Shown in pieces: positions 23,292 to 34,830 of a stretch of 64,000 nucleotides of DNA (positions are counted from its first letter, which is position 1; every line of letters starts with the position of its first letter). Below the pieces are notes generated by a model, which saw only the letters and a program-made list of their open reading frames with translations, had not been told where the DNA came from and ran no database searches. Made by a program: the position numbers and the translations under genes. Where the stretch lies: positions 42,300,510 through 42,364,509 of the forward strand of contig OZ020489.1 in assembly GCA_963971405.1 (NCBI GenBank). Direction: 5' to 3'. Source of the DNA: Psococerastis gibbosa (lineage: Eukaryota; Arthropoda; Insecta; Psocodea; Psocidae).

Positions 23292-23702
23292 GACTAACAG
23301 AGGTAAAAGACGACCGGGGAGGCGAGCTACCGGTGGTGCCCACCTCTGTACTACCCCCGCCGCAACTCCATCGTATCAACCCCCGTCCGTTTGGCTATCC
23401 CCCTCTCATGGCTGCCCCGTTGCTCGGTTCGGCGCTCACAGCCCCGAAGCGAAAGCGCGGCCGGCCGCGGAAGCTGTCGGGCAGCTCGGAGGTGGAGGTG
23501 GAGTCGGACGGCGAACGCGGCAGCGACTCACTCAACCTGCCGGAGTTACTCGAGATTAAGATGGACGACGGGCGGGACGAGCGGTGCAGCAATGGGGACG
23601 GCGAGTTGGACGGTGACGTCGATATGGATGACGACGATTTGCCGCCGGATACGTCGTCGTCTTCTGGTCCGCCGCATGGTTCGGCGAATCCTTTTCCACT
23701 AG
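23292..23702 (+). CDS. ttk: tramtrack AT-hook/acidic linker exon
   Basis: The acceptor is CCGCAG/GACTA and the donor is CTAG/GTCAGT, phase 1 at both ends. The exon encodes GLTEVKDDRG after the junction, a proline-rich stretch containing PQLHRINPR, then TAPKRKRGRPRKLSGSS. The KRKRGRPRK piece is an AT-hook-like basic motif and a probable nuclear localisation signal, placed as in Drosophila Tramtrack, where a near-identical phrase follows the BTB domain. The exon then turns strongly acidic (EVEVESDGERGSDSL; DGDVDMDDDDLPPD) and ends in a serine-rich run. Codon use is GC-rich, unlike the AT-rich introns. It is common to both zinc-finger isoforms. Confidence 0.93.
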
Positions 23703-25920
23703 GTCAGTACCTTTCCTGTTTAGTAAGTAGGCCCGGCATGGTCGAGTTGCTAGAACAATGGACTGTGGACCGGACGTTCTAGGGTCGAGGCTCGAAAGAG
23801 AAGGAATACTTTTTGGTCATGGCTGGATCCACATCTTCTTTTTATCATTGCATCTATAAGGGGAATCCTCTTCAAGTGTTGTTAGGCCTAAAACCTTAGT
23901 GAGGTGTTTTAAGAAGGCCCGAAGGAAGTGATGAAGTAGAATCAGCCCTGATTTTTTGTTATATCCAATGCTATTCTTACTATTCGCAATGTCGATGGAC
24001 ATATGATGATGGGCTACATGTTTGAACATAGGCTAAGTGCACTGTAAAGCATTTTCCCCATTGGTGAGTTTTTTCCTTCTATAGCATGTAAGTCCGATGA
24101 ATATAGAATGGGCCTTAAAATGTGTGTCCAATGCTTAACATATGAATCAAAAGGTATAGTTACACATGATATCGTGCCCTTCCAATAAGCTAAATTTATT
24201 GGAACCAGGTGTGTGAGGTGGAAAAGATATGATCATAAAGATATAAAGATATTTCAGTGTGTTTTAATCAAATATAGTGTTGATTTTCCTAACACCATAA
24301 CGATAGAATACGATGTGATATTAATAGATAGGGTAGTGGTAAGAATAATAATAATAATAATTTAATTTACAATAAGTTTCCAAATTTTCCGTAAACAAAG
24401 GACGACTGAGTCATTAATGCCTCTAAATGACTCGATCTAATTTTGTTTACAACAAATGAAGTGAGAACGACTTATGGTTATTAGAAATTTATAAATTTAA
24501 CTATCAAAAATGAAAAATTATCACTAAATTTAAGTTAATTTGTCGCATGTAACTTATTGGCCGGTGGATTCGGGTGCTTTGTCTCAATTATTAATACTAC
24601 TAATCATGTTTATTAATAGTGCGTGTTTAACAACTGCTTGTGCATTTCTGTCCTTCAGCGCAAACACAGCGTGGCAAAAGGTAATCATCTCATACCCAAA
24701 CTGCTTACTGTGCCTTTCTTTTAGCTCTAAGCTGCAAGCAAAATTTATAGCTGTGATTATACCTAAAGCTCGTTAGAACTGTTTCCCGTAACGTAACTGT
24801 AATGCGTAACATGTGTATCTCAACAAATTTGTTCCATGTTCCAACCAGAGTCGATTATGCTGCGGAGGGCATGTAAAGCAGGTGGACCGGGGCCTTCCTA
24901 GTTGAGTGTCAAAATGCATATAAAGGGCATTCTCAATTTTGAAGTTATCGAGTTAGAAGTGATATCCAAGTTAACACACATCGTGAGTGTTGCAGGATCA
25001 CCGGTATAAAAAACATTATGGCGGTGGTGGCTGACGTTTCATTCAATTTTTAACAGTTAAACTGGCTTTAACCAATACGTTTATAACCAGTACGTTTATC
25101 TAGCACGCTGGTTAGCTTAGTAATCCGTTTCCACGAGTGTTCACTCGACTGAACACACTTAACTAGGGATAACCATGTAACAACCAACATGGTGAAAACC
25201 CTTATTTAGAAAATATACCGTGGTGGATATCGCTGAAATGATGTATACAGTCATTATCTAACGCAATGATCGGCAAACTTAATCAATGAGCCAAATATGA
25301 ACTTTTCAGTAATTTAAATAAAAAAGTGGGAGCCAAATCTGCTTGTTTATTAAACTTTTATTACACATGTGGCTCTGGAGCCTCACTTTGCCAACCACTG
25401 AACTAACGTATCAGCAATACGTTCTAAATTTTAATTAGCTTCAAGCCAAGCTAGATAATATTTTATTTATTATTTATTTACTGAGGCCTTGTTTTGACGT
25501 GCTTGTAAATATGCTTTGCTTAGCTTTTAGCGTAAAAGATGCATTGAGGAAATGTATTATATCTCTGACTTATAAAGAGGTAAGTTTTTTTTTTTAATTT
25601 TTTTTATCCTTAACGGCACAGTGTGTCCCCAACAGAGTGCCTCTTCCACATTATCTTTGTTACATAATTACCAATTCCTCAATGTTGAAATTAGTTTTGC
25701 GTTTGTCATCTTTTTTGTTGTTGCTATATGTACCGTTCACGTTTTGCTTCCAGTGTTTTCTCGGTGTTTTCATTTAATTTGATGTCTCATTTTGTAATTA
25801 TAATTTAATTAATCTCATGAAATGGGTGAGGCTATTATACTGGTTTAAATTTCATGCTAAGCGTAGTTCAGAGAAATAATGTTTTTCTTCATTCAATAGA
25901 ATGTTCAAATTCTTGAGCTT
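23703..25920. other. tramtrack intron: no gene; SINE body fragment near 24860
   Basis: AT-rich intronic DNA. A SINE body fragment with 'ctgcggagggcatgtaaagc' and 'ggccttcctagttgagtgt' lies at about 24857-24912, without its head. The 78-codon frame at 24540 has no recognisable domain. No other feature was seen. Confidence 0.6.
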
Positions 25921-25949
25921 CCTGGCTTATTTACCTCATCCCTCCGTCG

Positions 25950-26335
25950 GATTTTGACTTTCCGGTCGATGCGGTTTTCTGGTGAGGCAAGCTTCTCTCA
26001 CTTTCGATTCTAAGGACATATTTGGTCTACTTTGTGCCATCATAATCAGCTCTAGTAACCCAGGTGCGATAATTGAGCCTCCTCCACTCCCTCTTATCTC
26101 TCCACTTGTGATTATTCAACACTACCTCTGACACTAGGCCCACTTTTCTGAGATCATCCTCAATCTGGTTTATGTATCTCTTCCTTGATCTTCCCCTTCT
26201 TCGCGCTCCCTCTATTTCTTCCTGCAGCCATTTCCTCGCGCACCTGTTATTATCCATTCGCTTTGCGTGTGCACTCGAACCATTGTAGTCTCCTTCTCGC
26301 TATCCTCTCCACCAACGGTTCATGTACCTGAAATT
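25950..26335 (-). pseudogene. LINE 3' remnant (ORF2 C-terminal tail)
   Basis: The minus strand at 26027-26257 encodes MDNNRCARKWLQEEIEGARR, then RGRSRKRYINQIEDDLRKVG and HKWRDKREWRRL. These are the closing motifs of a non-LTR retrotransposon polyprotein ('GRPRKRW.DQ.E.DL' and 'DR..WR'). It sits inside the tramtrack intron, antisense to the gene. Diverged copies of the same segment lie at 30410-30485 and 34405-34830. Confidence 0.65.
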
Positions 26336-26402
26336 TAAACCAGTTGCCTATTCCCAGCCCCCTAGAATCTGATGAGTACTTACACACTTAAACATTTTTT
26401 AG

Positions 26403-26651
26403 GGGAGCTGTTAAAACAACCGAAGATGGAGCGAAGGAGTTCGGACGAGAGCAGTATGACGTATGACTACACGCCGGTGAAGCAAGAGTATAAAAGTGAG
26501 CAGGACCGGAGTAGTCCGTTCAGTAGTGGGGGGACTATCAACACGAGCAGTGAAGGAGCGTCGAAGTCGGTGGTGAAGCGGCGAGTTCGCAGGAGGGCGA
26601 ATTCGAACAGTCAGGACCCGGCGGAGCATCTGACGGAGATGAGCGTCAGAG
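26403..26651 (+). CDS. ttk: tramtrack basic linker exon
   Basis: A 249-base exon with a T-rich acceptor (TTTTAG/GGG) and donor AGAG/GTAAGT, phase 1 on both sides. It encodes GELLKQPKMERRSSDESSMT, then YTPVKQEYKSEQD, a serine-rich stretch, and KSVVKRRVRRRANSNSQD. The VKQE tetrapeptide fits the SUMO consensus (hydrophobic-K-x-E), and Tramtrack is reported to be SUMO-modified in Drosophila. The KRRVRRR run is a likely second nuclear localisation signal. Symmetric phase means the exon can be included or skipped with either terminal exon. I assign it to ttk from position, strand, phase and composition; I cannot match its sequence residue by residue. Confidence 0.8.
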
Positions 26652-26768
26652 GTAAGTCACTGACAGGACGAACAAAAGAATGAATTGGATGGGTAAGATG
26701 GGCAAAAGGTTGTGACCGAGATTACGCCTGGAGGCCGCTTGTAGCTGGTGTAGGTTGACATCGTCAGG

Positions 26769-26962
26769 ACATGTAGATTAGTGGTAAGGACTCTGACTTT
26801 CACCCGCAAGGTTGTTGGTTCGAGTCCCACACATGCTAAATGTTCTGGCCATGCTTCGGAGGGCATGTAAAGCAGGCGGTCCCAGGCCTTCCTAGTTGAG
26901 TGTAAGAGAGGGCTTTATAGCCCTAACTCCGCTAGTTTCGCTTAGTAATAAAACAAAAAGTC
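26769..26962 (+). repeat. tRNA-derived SINE, full copy
   Basis: The head has 'gattagtggtaaggactctg' (box A region) and a perfect box B GGTTCGAGTCC. The body contains 'gcttcggagggcatgtaaag', 'gcaggcggtcccaggccttc' and 'ctagttgagtgtaagaga'. The tail 'ccctaactccgctag' is followed by an A-rich end. A Pol III-transcribed SINE is the natural reading. This is one of the best copies. Confidence 0.85.
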
Positions 26963-27119
26963 ATTATTATTTATTTATCGAGAACGTATGCCATACAAGT
27001 TTGCCCGAAATACATGGGGTCGTTGGCATTAGACAAGGGACCTTAGAAAATTACAAGTAATCTAAGCATGGAGGCTCTCGCTACATGCTAAATACAGTTG
27101 AAAAAAAAAACAGTACGAG

Positions 27120-27580
27120 GGAACCCGTACAAGCTTTCTTATTTATCAATTAGTGTATAGGTACCGAGTTAGATAATAAGAGTAATGCCATGGTAAATAA
27201 TTGTCCTAGGGTTAAATTTCGGTTGCCTCGACTTACTCTATCCCAAAGCACTGAATTGAACGATGGTATGATTGCATAGTCTAGAACGGGCAGCCAAATA
27301 TATCACAACACAGTAATAATAGTAGGGTATCCAATGTGTTGGGGCACGAATTATTCTTTTTTTTTTCTTTACAAAAACACAACTTTGCAACCTGTTCGGT
27401 TTTGTTACTTAGCACCTAAAACATAGCAAAAGTTAAATAGCATCGATGTTCCGCATGAAAATTATTTTTTAGTCATTTTTCATGAAAATTGAGTCTAGCT
27501 TTTTGCCCCCACATCCAAAGCTATCAATGAGTATTAGGTTTTCTTTACCTTAATAACGACTACAAAAAGTGTATTTCAAT
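27120..27580. repeat. Partial copy of the ~850 bp repeat
   Basis: It shares the layout of 2664-3516: 'aagctttcttatttatcaat', 'gtaaataattgtccta', a 'cctaaaacata' block and 'aattattttttagtcattttt'. It is strongly diverged and has lost the G run. Confidence 0.5.
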
Positions 27581-27750
27581 TATATTATTATATTATATAT
27601 ACTATATTATATTTCTCATTGACCATTGACCATTGACGTATGTGGAAACCCCGCCGAATGATGCGGTGCAAGTATTCGTTTGTGGCAATGTGGCCCGTTG
27701 TTTCACTGGCTGCAACGCTTCTAATTATCCCACGGTATTGTGCTGCTGAA

Positions 27751-27875
27751 GGCGGGTATTCCACATACGTCAATCGTCAATGAAAAATTGAAAAATGACG
27801 TAACAATGACTTAATTGACGTGGTAGCAGAATTTTAGTATGTCGAAATTGACGTACGATATGTGGAATACCCGCC
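27751..27875. mobile_element. Foldback MITE (GGCGGG-hairpin family), with a partner arm at 27630-27655
   Basis: Termini GGCGGGTATTCCACATACGT and its complement are flanked by GAA on both sides. The 'gacgtggtagcaga' core is present. About 95 bp to the left a second terminus, ending ...GGAAACCCCGCC at 27655 and followed by GAA, faces it with an arm beginning 'ttgacgtatgtgg'. Two insertions, or one rearranged composite, are therefore present. Confidence 0.75.
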
Positions 27876-28689
27876 GAAGCAAGCTTAATTTGTATTACAT
27901 ACAGGGCTCTTCCAGTGGTTGAATCTCCTCACCTTATAGAATCCATTCTTGAAGGAGAACTGGGGCTCTAGAACTGCATGCTTTCCTTTACTATCAGCAA
28001 TTTCATTTCTAAAGATACTACAGTGAGCCATCCTCAATACCATTTTCCGTAATGACTTTTCTTCGCTCAGACAACAGCTTTGTTTGGGTGTGCCATATTT
28101 TGTTCGGATATGTCTTGCGTCAGAGGTTGCTGACGGGCGCCCTTATGCTGAAGACGGCGAATAGGCGATAGGCCTTAACGCTGCCTACGATATTATTATT
28201 ACTTTACAGACATTAATGGAGATAATGCGCTTATGGACAGCCATAATGGTGGCGTGCAAGCAGCCTGTGCAAATAGCGTTCGTTTGTTTGGACTAACATT
28301 ATTGATTTTTCTATGCGTTTAATCAGGAAATATACTATACGGACATAGATTGGCTGTTCACAATCAAGCAGACAGGAATGTTATCACTGCGAGGCGTCTC
28401 AATAAATAATGACTAATAGGTACTTCTTAATGGACAGATTTCCAAATATTTTGTAAATCAGTCCTGAACGGTTGTGTATATGTGATCAATTCCTCGTTCC
28501 ACAGCCGCAATGATAGTCAGATAACAAAAAATTAATTAAAAAACAAATTAAAACTTTCGGAGGAAATTTACATTTTGAAGTCTGTCCCTTAAATTCCACT
28601 CGATCGGCTACCAGTATGCGACCTGCCCTTCTTCTTGTAATACCTCCGTAATTAGACCGACGATCGTCGTTGCAATGATGATGATCATT

Positions 28690-28975
28690 CTAGGGAATTG
28701 TAATGCACTGGTTTCCTTCTGCATCCTTATGCCGTTGACTCTTCATTGAGTGCCTCCGCCTTCGGGGACAGTTTCCCAACCCCAGGGCCAAAGAAAACCC
28801 TGCACAGATAAGACTATGTTTTTCGCTTATCCTGGCTCAAACTCGGTCCCCTATCTGTTCAGTCGCCACTACGCGCTTCCATCTTCACCGCGAGGAGGTA
28901 CAGATTAGGGTTTTTCACGTCTCCGCCTCTGAACCATAAGGCATTACTCAGAAGCTCAGCTACTTTGACGACACG
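28690..28975. repeat. Dispersed repeat, co-linear with 19655-19990
   Basis: It shares 'ctagggaattgtaatgca', 'ttatgccgttgactcttc', 'tggctcaaactcggt', 'acgcgcttccatcttcacc' and 'ataaggcattactcagaagc' with the copy at 19655. It lies just upstream of the first tramtrack zinc-finger exon. Confidence 0.75.
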
Positions 28976-29086
28976 TTTAACTAGGGATAACTATTTAATA
29001 ACGACATTGTGTATACCCTTAATGGTTGTTATATGATAACATACGATATTGCCCTTTATCAGTACTCAATTCCACCCTTTTTTCAG

Positions 29087-29595
29087 GTCTAAACCTATTC
29101 CGATACGCATCAATCCACGATGGCCTGTACAAGTGTACGGAATGCGAGAAGGTGGACGTTAATAAAACGTTCAAAAACAAGTACAGCTTCCAGCGACATG
29201 CATTCCTCTACCATGAGGGTCATCAGCGTAAGGTCTTCCCCTGCCCCGTCTGCCAGAAGGAGTTCTCGCGCCCCGACAAGATGAAGAACCACATGAAGAC
29301 CGTGCACGAGTGTTTCCCGCTCAAGGACGTGTTTCCGCCGAGTCCTGCGGGTCCCGTCGGCTATTATCTGCCGCAGACGATGCAATCGATGCAGCAGCAA
29401 CACCAACAGCAGTCGGGCAAGCTGACGCAGATTGGCAGTCCGAAGAACGCGCCGTCGCCGCAACCGATTGGTCAGATGAGCGGCCAATCACCGCAGCCGA
29501 CGGGTAGTAGTCCTAAACACGCCCCTTCCCCCGTACCCCCCTTGCTTCTTGCTCCCTCCCCGCAACCCGTTGTTAGCGCGTCGAGTGTTCCTTGA
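29087..29595 (+). CDS. ttk: tramtrack terminal zinc-finger exon A
   Basis: Acceptor TTTTTTCAG/GT, entered in phase 1, and ending in a TGA. After GLNLFRYASIHDG it encodes two fingers. The first, from LYKCTECEKVDVN to RHAFLYH, has C-x2-C-x17-H-x4-H spacing, five residues longer than usual between the second Cys and first His. The second, CPVCQKEFSRPDKMKNHMKT followed by VH, is canonical C-x2-C-x12-H-x4-H. This fits the two-finger DNA-binding unit of a Tramtrack isoform; Drosophila makes p69 and p88 from alternative finger exons, and I cannot say which this matches. The tail is Gln-rich and then repetitive in Pro/Ser (SPQP and SPKHAPSP). Predicted as an alternative C-terminus to exon B. Confidence 0.92.
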
Positions 29596-32500
29596 TAATT
29601 ATTTAAGGACATTTTGGGGTGTTTAGCGAAGCTTTTTTTTTCTAGTTGTATAATGTTGGTTTCGATTTGTTGGCTTGATTGATTTTAACGTTGTTGTTTT
29701 ATTTCTTAAGTCTATTATCTTTCTTCCTTTCTGTCTTTCTCTTATTGTACTCGTATCAGTCGGTCTGAAATAATCAGACGTTTGAAGAAAAATTCATCAA
29801 AGCTGTCTATATATTTTCTACGATTCTATCGTTCTTAGTAATATAGGTTATATTAGTTTTGTGATGTTTCTGGTGCTATGTAGTTGCTTTGTCTGCGATT
29901 ATGGGTGGCGCTGCCGGAAAAGATGCTGACAGTAATGCATATTCTATTATGATACTCCTATCATAGCCTGAGGTTATATGAAGTACAATCGTGTAATTGT
30001 TACAAGTTGGCTCCGGTCGTAAGCTAAGCACATATTCTTAATTTCTTAATTGTAAATTGGACTGGCCTCCGGATATTACAATATAACTCGTTGACGGGTG
30101 TTGCCACTGGAGCAAAAAACAAAAAATCTTGAAATTTAAATTTGCTGTAATTTTTTGAGATCGTTATCTCTAGCGTCTCAGCTTTATTGTTTATTTATTT
30201 ATTTGCAGTGCCCGCCTAATATCACGCAATTTTCAACTCTCTTCTAGTACTGTAGAGTAGACTGAAAGATAATTCCATGGAATATTTAGTCTCATAGAAA
30301 GAATACAATTTGAAATTATCTGTTCGTCAAGATTTGGCGCTCTTTTCGTTTCCAATTTTTGTAAAACAACGTGGTGGACTAGTTGAGATCGTTATCATCT
30401 TCAATAATCAGGTGCAGTTTCCCGGGTGTGATACGTAAGCCTCCTCCACTCCCTCATATTTCTCCCCTTCTGATTATTATAGTTTATGGTCTTTACAGCA
30501 TAAATATCATAAACAATATCTATTGTTGAGCCGCCAAAAATATCTATTAAATTAGCTGAAATGCTTTTCAACTTTTCGATTCATGACATGCGACATTCAC
30601 TAACGCCAATAGGTTACTGGACAATTTTTGAAAACAAACCTATTTTAATGCATTAGTAGATTTATATTATACCATTTAAAATTAGTTTTTTTCTTTAAAA
30701 AAAAAAAAACTTAATTTGGTAGTGGGGGAAATAGCGAAATATTGTTTTTCTCCGTCAATTTAAGTTTGATGGTTAAAAAGCGGGTCACGTGACTGCAGAA
30801 AGTGACGCTGTGGTCTGTGGAGTAGCCGCCCATACTAATTCCCTAACACCCAATACGAAATGTGTCTTAATTTCAAGTTCACGCATGTGTGCCGGCGTTT
30901 TGGTTCTTGTAACCCACAGTTAACAACACCAACATTTATTTATTTATTTTTTAATATTTACAATTTTTCATGCAAAAAACATATTGTATTATTATTGTTA
31001 GCTCGATAAGCAGAAGCTTGAGCGTAGTAATTTCATTACCGTACGTATTACATTTTTTTCAATTAATTTTTCGTTACTGGTGAATGATCCCAACGCGCCT
31101 TTTTGGCACCAGTTTTACTAAAAATTGTAATGTTTTTTTTATAAATACACGCATTATTATTATTAAAAAATGTGAACCTATAAGCTATGAGTACCTTATC
31201 TTGCATGTTTTATTGTTAAAACTGTCAAGTAGCCTATTGGCAACAGTTCTTGGACTCTGTGTTAGAATGATGTAAAAAAAGCAATAAATAACCAATCAAA
31301 ATGCCCGGGAATGTTTTTTTTTTTTTTTTTTTTTTGTTATATTTTTGACTGCTCTACAATAGATATTTGATGTTTACACTTATAAGGATTTTCTTCCTCC
31401 ATTGTCTCTAATTAAGTCGCCTGCCATGCTTCTTATTACAGAATGTAATGAATTTCGCCTAAAATGCCGGAGACAAATTTTAATAACATCTTAACCATTT
31501 TCACCTTACTTTTATCAACTTTTAATCAATTTTAAATCAAGCCGACATTTCAAACTGTTACTTTGCTGATGATAATTGTTTAAATTTATTCCATTGTCAT
31601 GATTGATAAATAAATTCATTCTTAAATTTAAACAATTAACTGCAGCTGAGTTTATAGCTTTTATAAATTTTCTGCTGCAATATTTTCAACTTCGAATGTG
31701 ATTGGTCTTGTATATACGACAGTAACAAATTACCACTGTTTATTGATTGTTCTGTTTCAATACTGGCATATAACAAAACTAAAATTAGTTCTGTTGTTTT
31801 TTTTTTATATATATAAGGAAAATTTGTTTAGTTTTGTTTCGAATTGGTTATTTTCTAAATGGTTTAGAATTATCGATTTGGTCGGCTTTAACTATTATGT
31901 AAATTTGCTTTTAGTGAACGAGCGTTATCAGAATAGGATTTATAGCTCAATGTTATTAGTGCGATTGTGATGATATTTGTTTCTGGCACTTAAGAAGACT
32001 GCGTTACCTCAGGACTGTTCAACTTATAAGCCATACTACTGCAAATTAATTGATTGGTACCAGGGTTACGTGAGCATTGGGTTACCTATCTTCTTAAGAG
32101 ACTAACGGTCCCACACATTTGAATTTTGTACATAATGCTGAGGTGTGGGACGACTGTTGGTAGGCTAAAAAGACCCCTAGTGTCTCAATTGATTTACTGC
32201 CGATGGCTTCGTGAGACGAATAAGTTGACCCCTTCTTCATAAAGTTTCACCAACAAATTACATGACTTTGGTGGTAATAGTGTTGAGCCAGAGTATGTTA
32301 AGTCTATTAGATATGTTGATAACAGCAGGCTGATTATGGCGATTATAATACCGGGGTTAATATAAAACCCTGGTATTAAAAATGTAAACAAGATAATTTT
32401 ATAATGGAAAGTGCTTTTCAAAATTTGTTGGTTTACGGTTTTAATCCCAGGAGTAAGTTAATACCAATCGCCATAATCAGCCTGAGTCTGTTATACAGTG

Positions 32501-33330
32501 TTGTTTAGAATGGGAAGAAGTGATTTGTTTGTGAAGTCTGATGGGTCGGTAGTTAGACACTATATACCCGGTATTGTCATCCGCAATTTTGATTCCTACA
32601 TGCCGCCATGTTTTAAGTATTATATAACTAATATAAAAATAGCAAAAGTTTAAAAAATAACTACTACTAAACCACTATACCTTTTTTTATTTTTAATGAA
32701 GCCCCTTTCATAACGGGTGGCTCGCGTCTTAATGGTAAAAAAATTATGGATGTATTTATATAAAAAAAAAAAAAACTTGGCATATACACCAAGTTTGATG
32801 GAATCAAAATGTCGTATGGCAGTACCTTTCTATATAGAGCCCTAGTCGATAGGGAACTTTCACTGGTTTTATTTATTTAAGATTTTAAGTATGTTTTAAA
32901 GAGCTTAAAAGTCTTTGGTTATGCATCGGCTTGTTTCATTGAGCCTGTTAGTTACTAATAAATCTAATATTTGAGTTGTAAAGATATGGTATATGTAAGT
33001 AGTAGGGGATTATTTCATACGCCATATTTTGAGGTGTTTTTCATTTTTGTTACGATTTTTCGATGAATTCGGTAATTTTCTAGCGCCTATCAGTAGTTTC
33101 CCGGAGAAACCTCCAAAACTTACTTATTTTTACTCATCCAAATTCTTATTATTAATTCTTACATATACTGACACATCATCATTAGATGACGTTTCGCCTC
33201 GTTTAGTTTGGACCGTTGCTTCGTTTTAATCGTCGCCATCATTGAAATGAAATGATAAACGTCTTTAGCCCGAGCTTTTTTTATATGGAGGATGGGGACC
33301 ACGGGCTGGAATTTAGGTTTTTGTATCTGA
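29596..33330. other. Long intron: AT-rich; LINE scrap near 30410 and one MITE
   Basis: The first few hundred bases probably hold the 3' UTR of the exon-A transcript; candidate poly(A) signals are AT-rich and not distinctive. At 30410-30485 there is a LINE fragment ('aagcctcctccactccctca'). A poly-T run lies near 31315. No exon was recognised. Confidence 0.5.
32326..32484. mobile_element. 159 bp foldback MITE (CAGGCTGATTATGG termini)
   Basis: The termini CAGGCTGATTATGGCGATT and its perfect complement continue inward as looser complementarity around 'taataccggggttaat'. There is no coding frame and no convincing target duplication. I see no second copy of this family in the window. Confidence 0.7.
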
Positions 33331-33335
33331 TAGCT

Positions 33336-33445
33336 ATGGTCAGAAAAAGTCCTGTTGGTAGAGAACCAGGCTATGAAACGGAAGGATGAGGTTCGAGACT
33401 CGATATTAAAAGAAAAATTTTCTGCCAGCCCTACCTTGCCTTCAT
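33336..33445 (+). repeat. tRNA-like SINE fragment, second type
   Basis: The region has a box-A-like 'ttggtagagaaccaggct', about 25 bases, then 'gaggttcgagactcg' as box B. It differs from the main SINE family and lacks its body. No cloverleaf closes, so it is not a tRNA gene. Confidence 0.35.
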
Positions 33446-34404
33446 CAGCAGGGCACGTGGCTGCCCACAATATAGGAAATGGAGCAGTGGTCAGAATATA
33501 AGATCCTCTGCCAGTCCCTCAGGCCATTGATTTTTCTCACCACGGCGTTTTCTTGCATGGTCAAACGTGTCAGCAGACATATGTATCTTTCGGTTTAACG
33601 TCCGGCAGTTAGTCGTAGTCGCCCTGTGTTTATTAATTAACATACAAGTTCCCTATTGAAAAATGGGTTGTGATGTAAGAAATTTGCAAGTTGCTTCCAT
33701 TACTTTTTTTTTTCTTTAATACCGTGTGTACCGTAAATAGTCATCTTTTATTAATTTATAACTCATTTTAAGTCCTGCATCTAGAGTATACAATAATTAT
33801 TAACAGGAAAATATGCGAAATGGAATTTTTCACATATTTTAGCTAATTGCTAACATCCTCTTAATTTTTATAATTACAAAGGCCTTTTTACGGCCGGAGT
33901 CAGAAGATGAAAGAGAAGAATCCAGGCTGAATTCGATTCGATTTGAATGCGTTTCGTCAACATCTGAGGTCGACTTATTCAGTGGGACTACGTAGACTTC
34001 TACTATTGTGTCTTAGAGACGCAATAGCCCTGAAGACGTTGACCGCAGACGTTGTGTAGCGTTTTGAAGTTTACTTTCAGATGTACCATTTGTATTAGCC
34101 TGGATTTAACTATTCCATCATTTTTTTAGTTACTGTCTTAATTCATTGCATGCTCTAGCCTCGGTTATCATGTTGCACATATTACTCATGTATATGTACG
34201 TGTACATATCGTACCTTGTTTAAAGCTACCTGGCTCCTTATATTAATCGGTTAATGGTGTTTTTAATTATTCAGGTTGGCCGGCCCAATTTTAATTCTTA
34301 TCTGCACAAATCACTGCTGTGATACCCTTTGACTGACTTTACTACGATAGTCGGTGTCACTAATTAATATATTCTCCTAATCGTTTTCCTGACTGCCTTA
34401 TTTT

Positions 34405-34830
34405 ATATGCCCAGGTGTGATTTGTGAGCCTCCTCCACTGTCTCCACTCTTATTTTTTTGGTTTCTGACTTCGACCTGTAAGTGTTTAAAATTTCATCTT
34501 CCTGTCGGTTTTTTGTGCAAGTTCAGCACTTCCTCTGATAGTCCTCAATCTGGTTCCTCTATCTCTTTATGATGTTCCCTCTGTTTCTTCCTCAAACCAT
34601 TTCCTCGCGCACCTATTGCTATCCATTCGCTTTAGGCGGAGATTCCACCAACGTCAATAGTGATAGTAAATGTAATTTTGACGTGGTAGCAGACATTAAA
34701 GACATATTAAAATGTCTGCTACCACGTCAAAACTACATTTACTATCACTATTGACGTTGGTGGAATCTCCGCCTTACGCGTCTGAACCATTGCAGTCACC
34801 TACTCCCGATCCTCGCCACCAATGCAAGGT
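34405..34830 (-). pseudogene. LINE 3' remnant interrupted by a MITE
   Basis: Diverged copy of 25950-26335: 'gagcctcctccactg', 'cctcaatctggttc', 'catttcctcgcgcacct' and 'atccattcgcttt' run up to 34634. After the 139-bp foldback the LINE resumes with 'cgcgtctgaaccattgcagtc', matching 'gcgtgtgcactcgaaccattgtagtc' of the intact copy. The MITE therefore inserted into an existing LINE fragment. Confidence 0.7.
34635..34773. mobile_element. Foldback MITE (GGCGGAG-hairpin family), 139 bp
   Basis: Termini GGCGGAGATTCCACCAACGT and complement are flanked by TTA/TTA. The arms are almost perfectly paired, with the core 'gacgtggtagcagacattaa' on the left and 'atgtctgctaccacgtc' on the right, and a loop of only a few bases. 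The uninterrupted LINE copy near 26260 gives the empty-site comparison, supporting the 3-bp duplication. Confidence 0.93.

Noticed and set aside
30781..30795. Further CACGTG E-box in the ttk intron
   Set aside because: A lone hexamer is expected by chance in a 64 kb window. Only the closely spaced pair at 57058 is worth noting.
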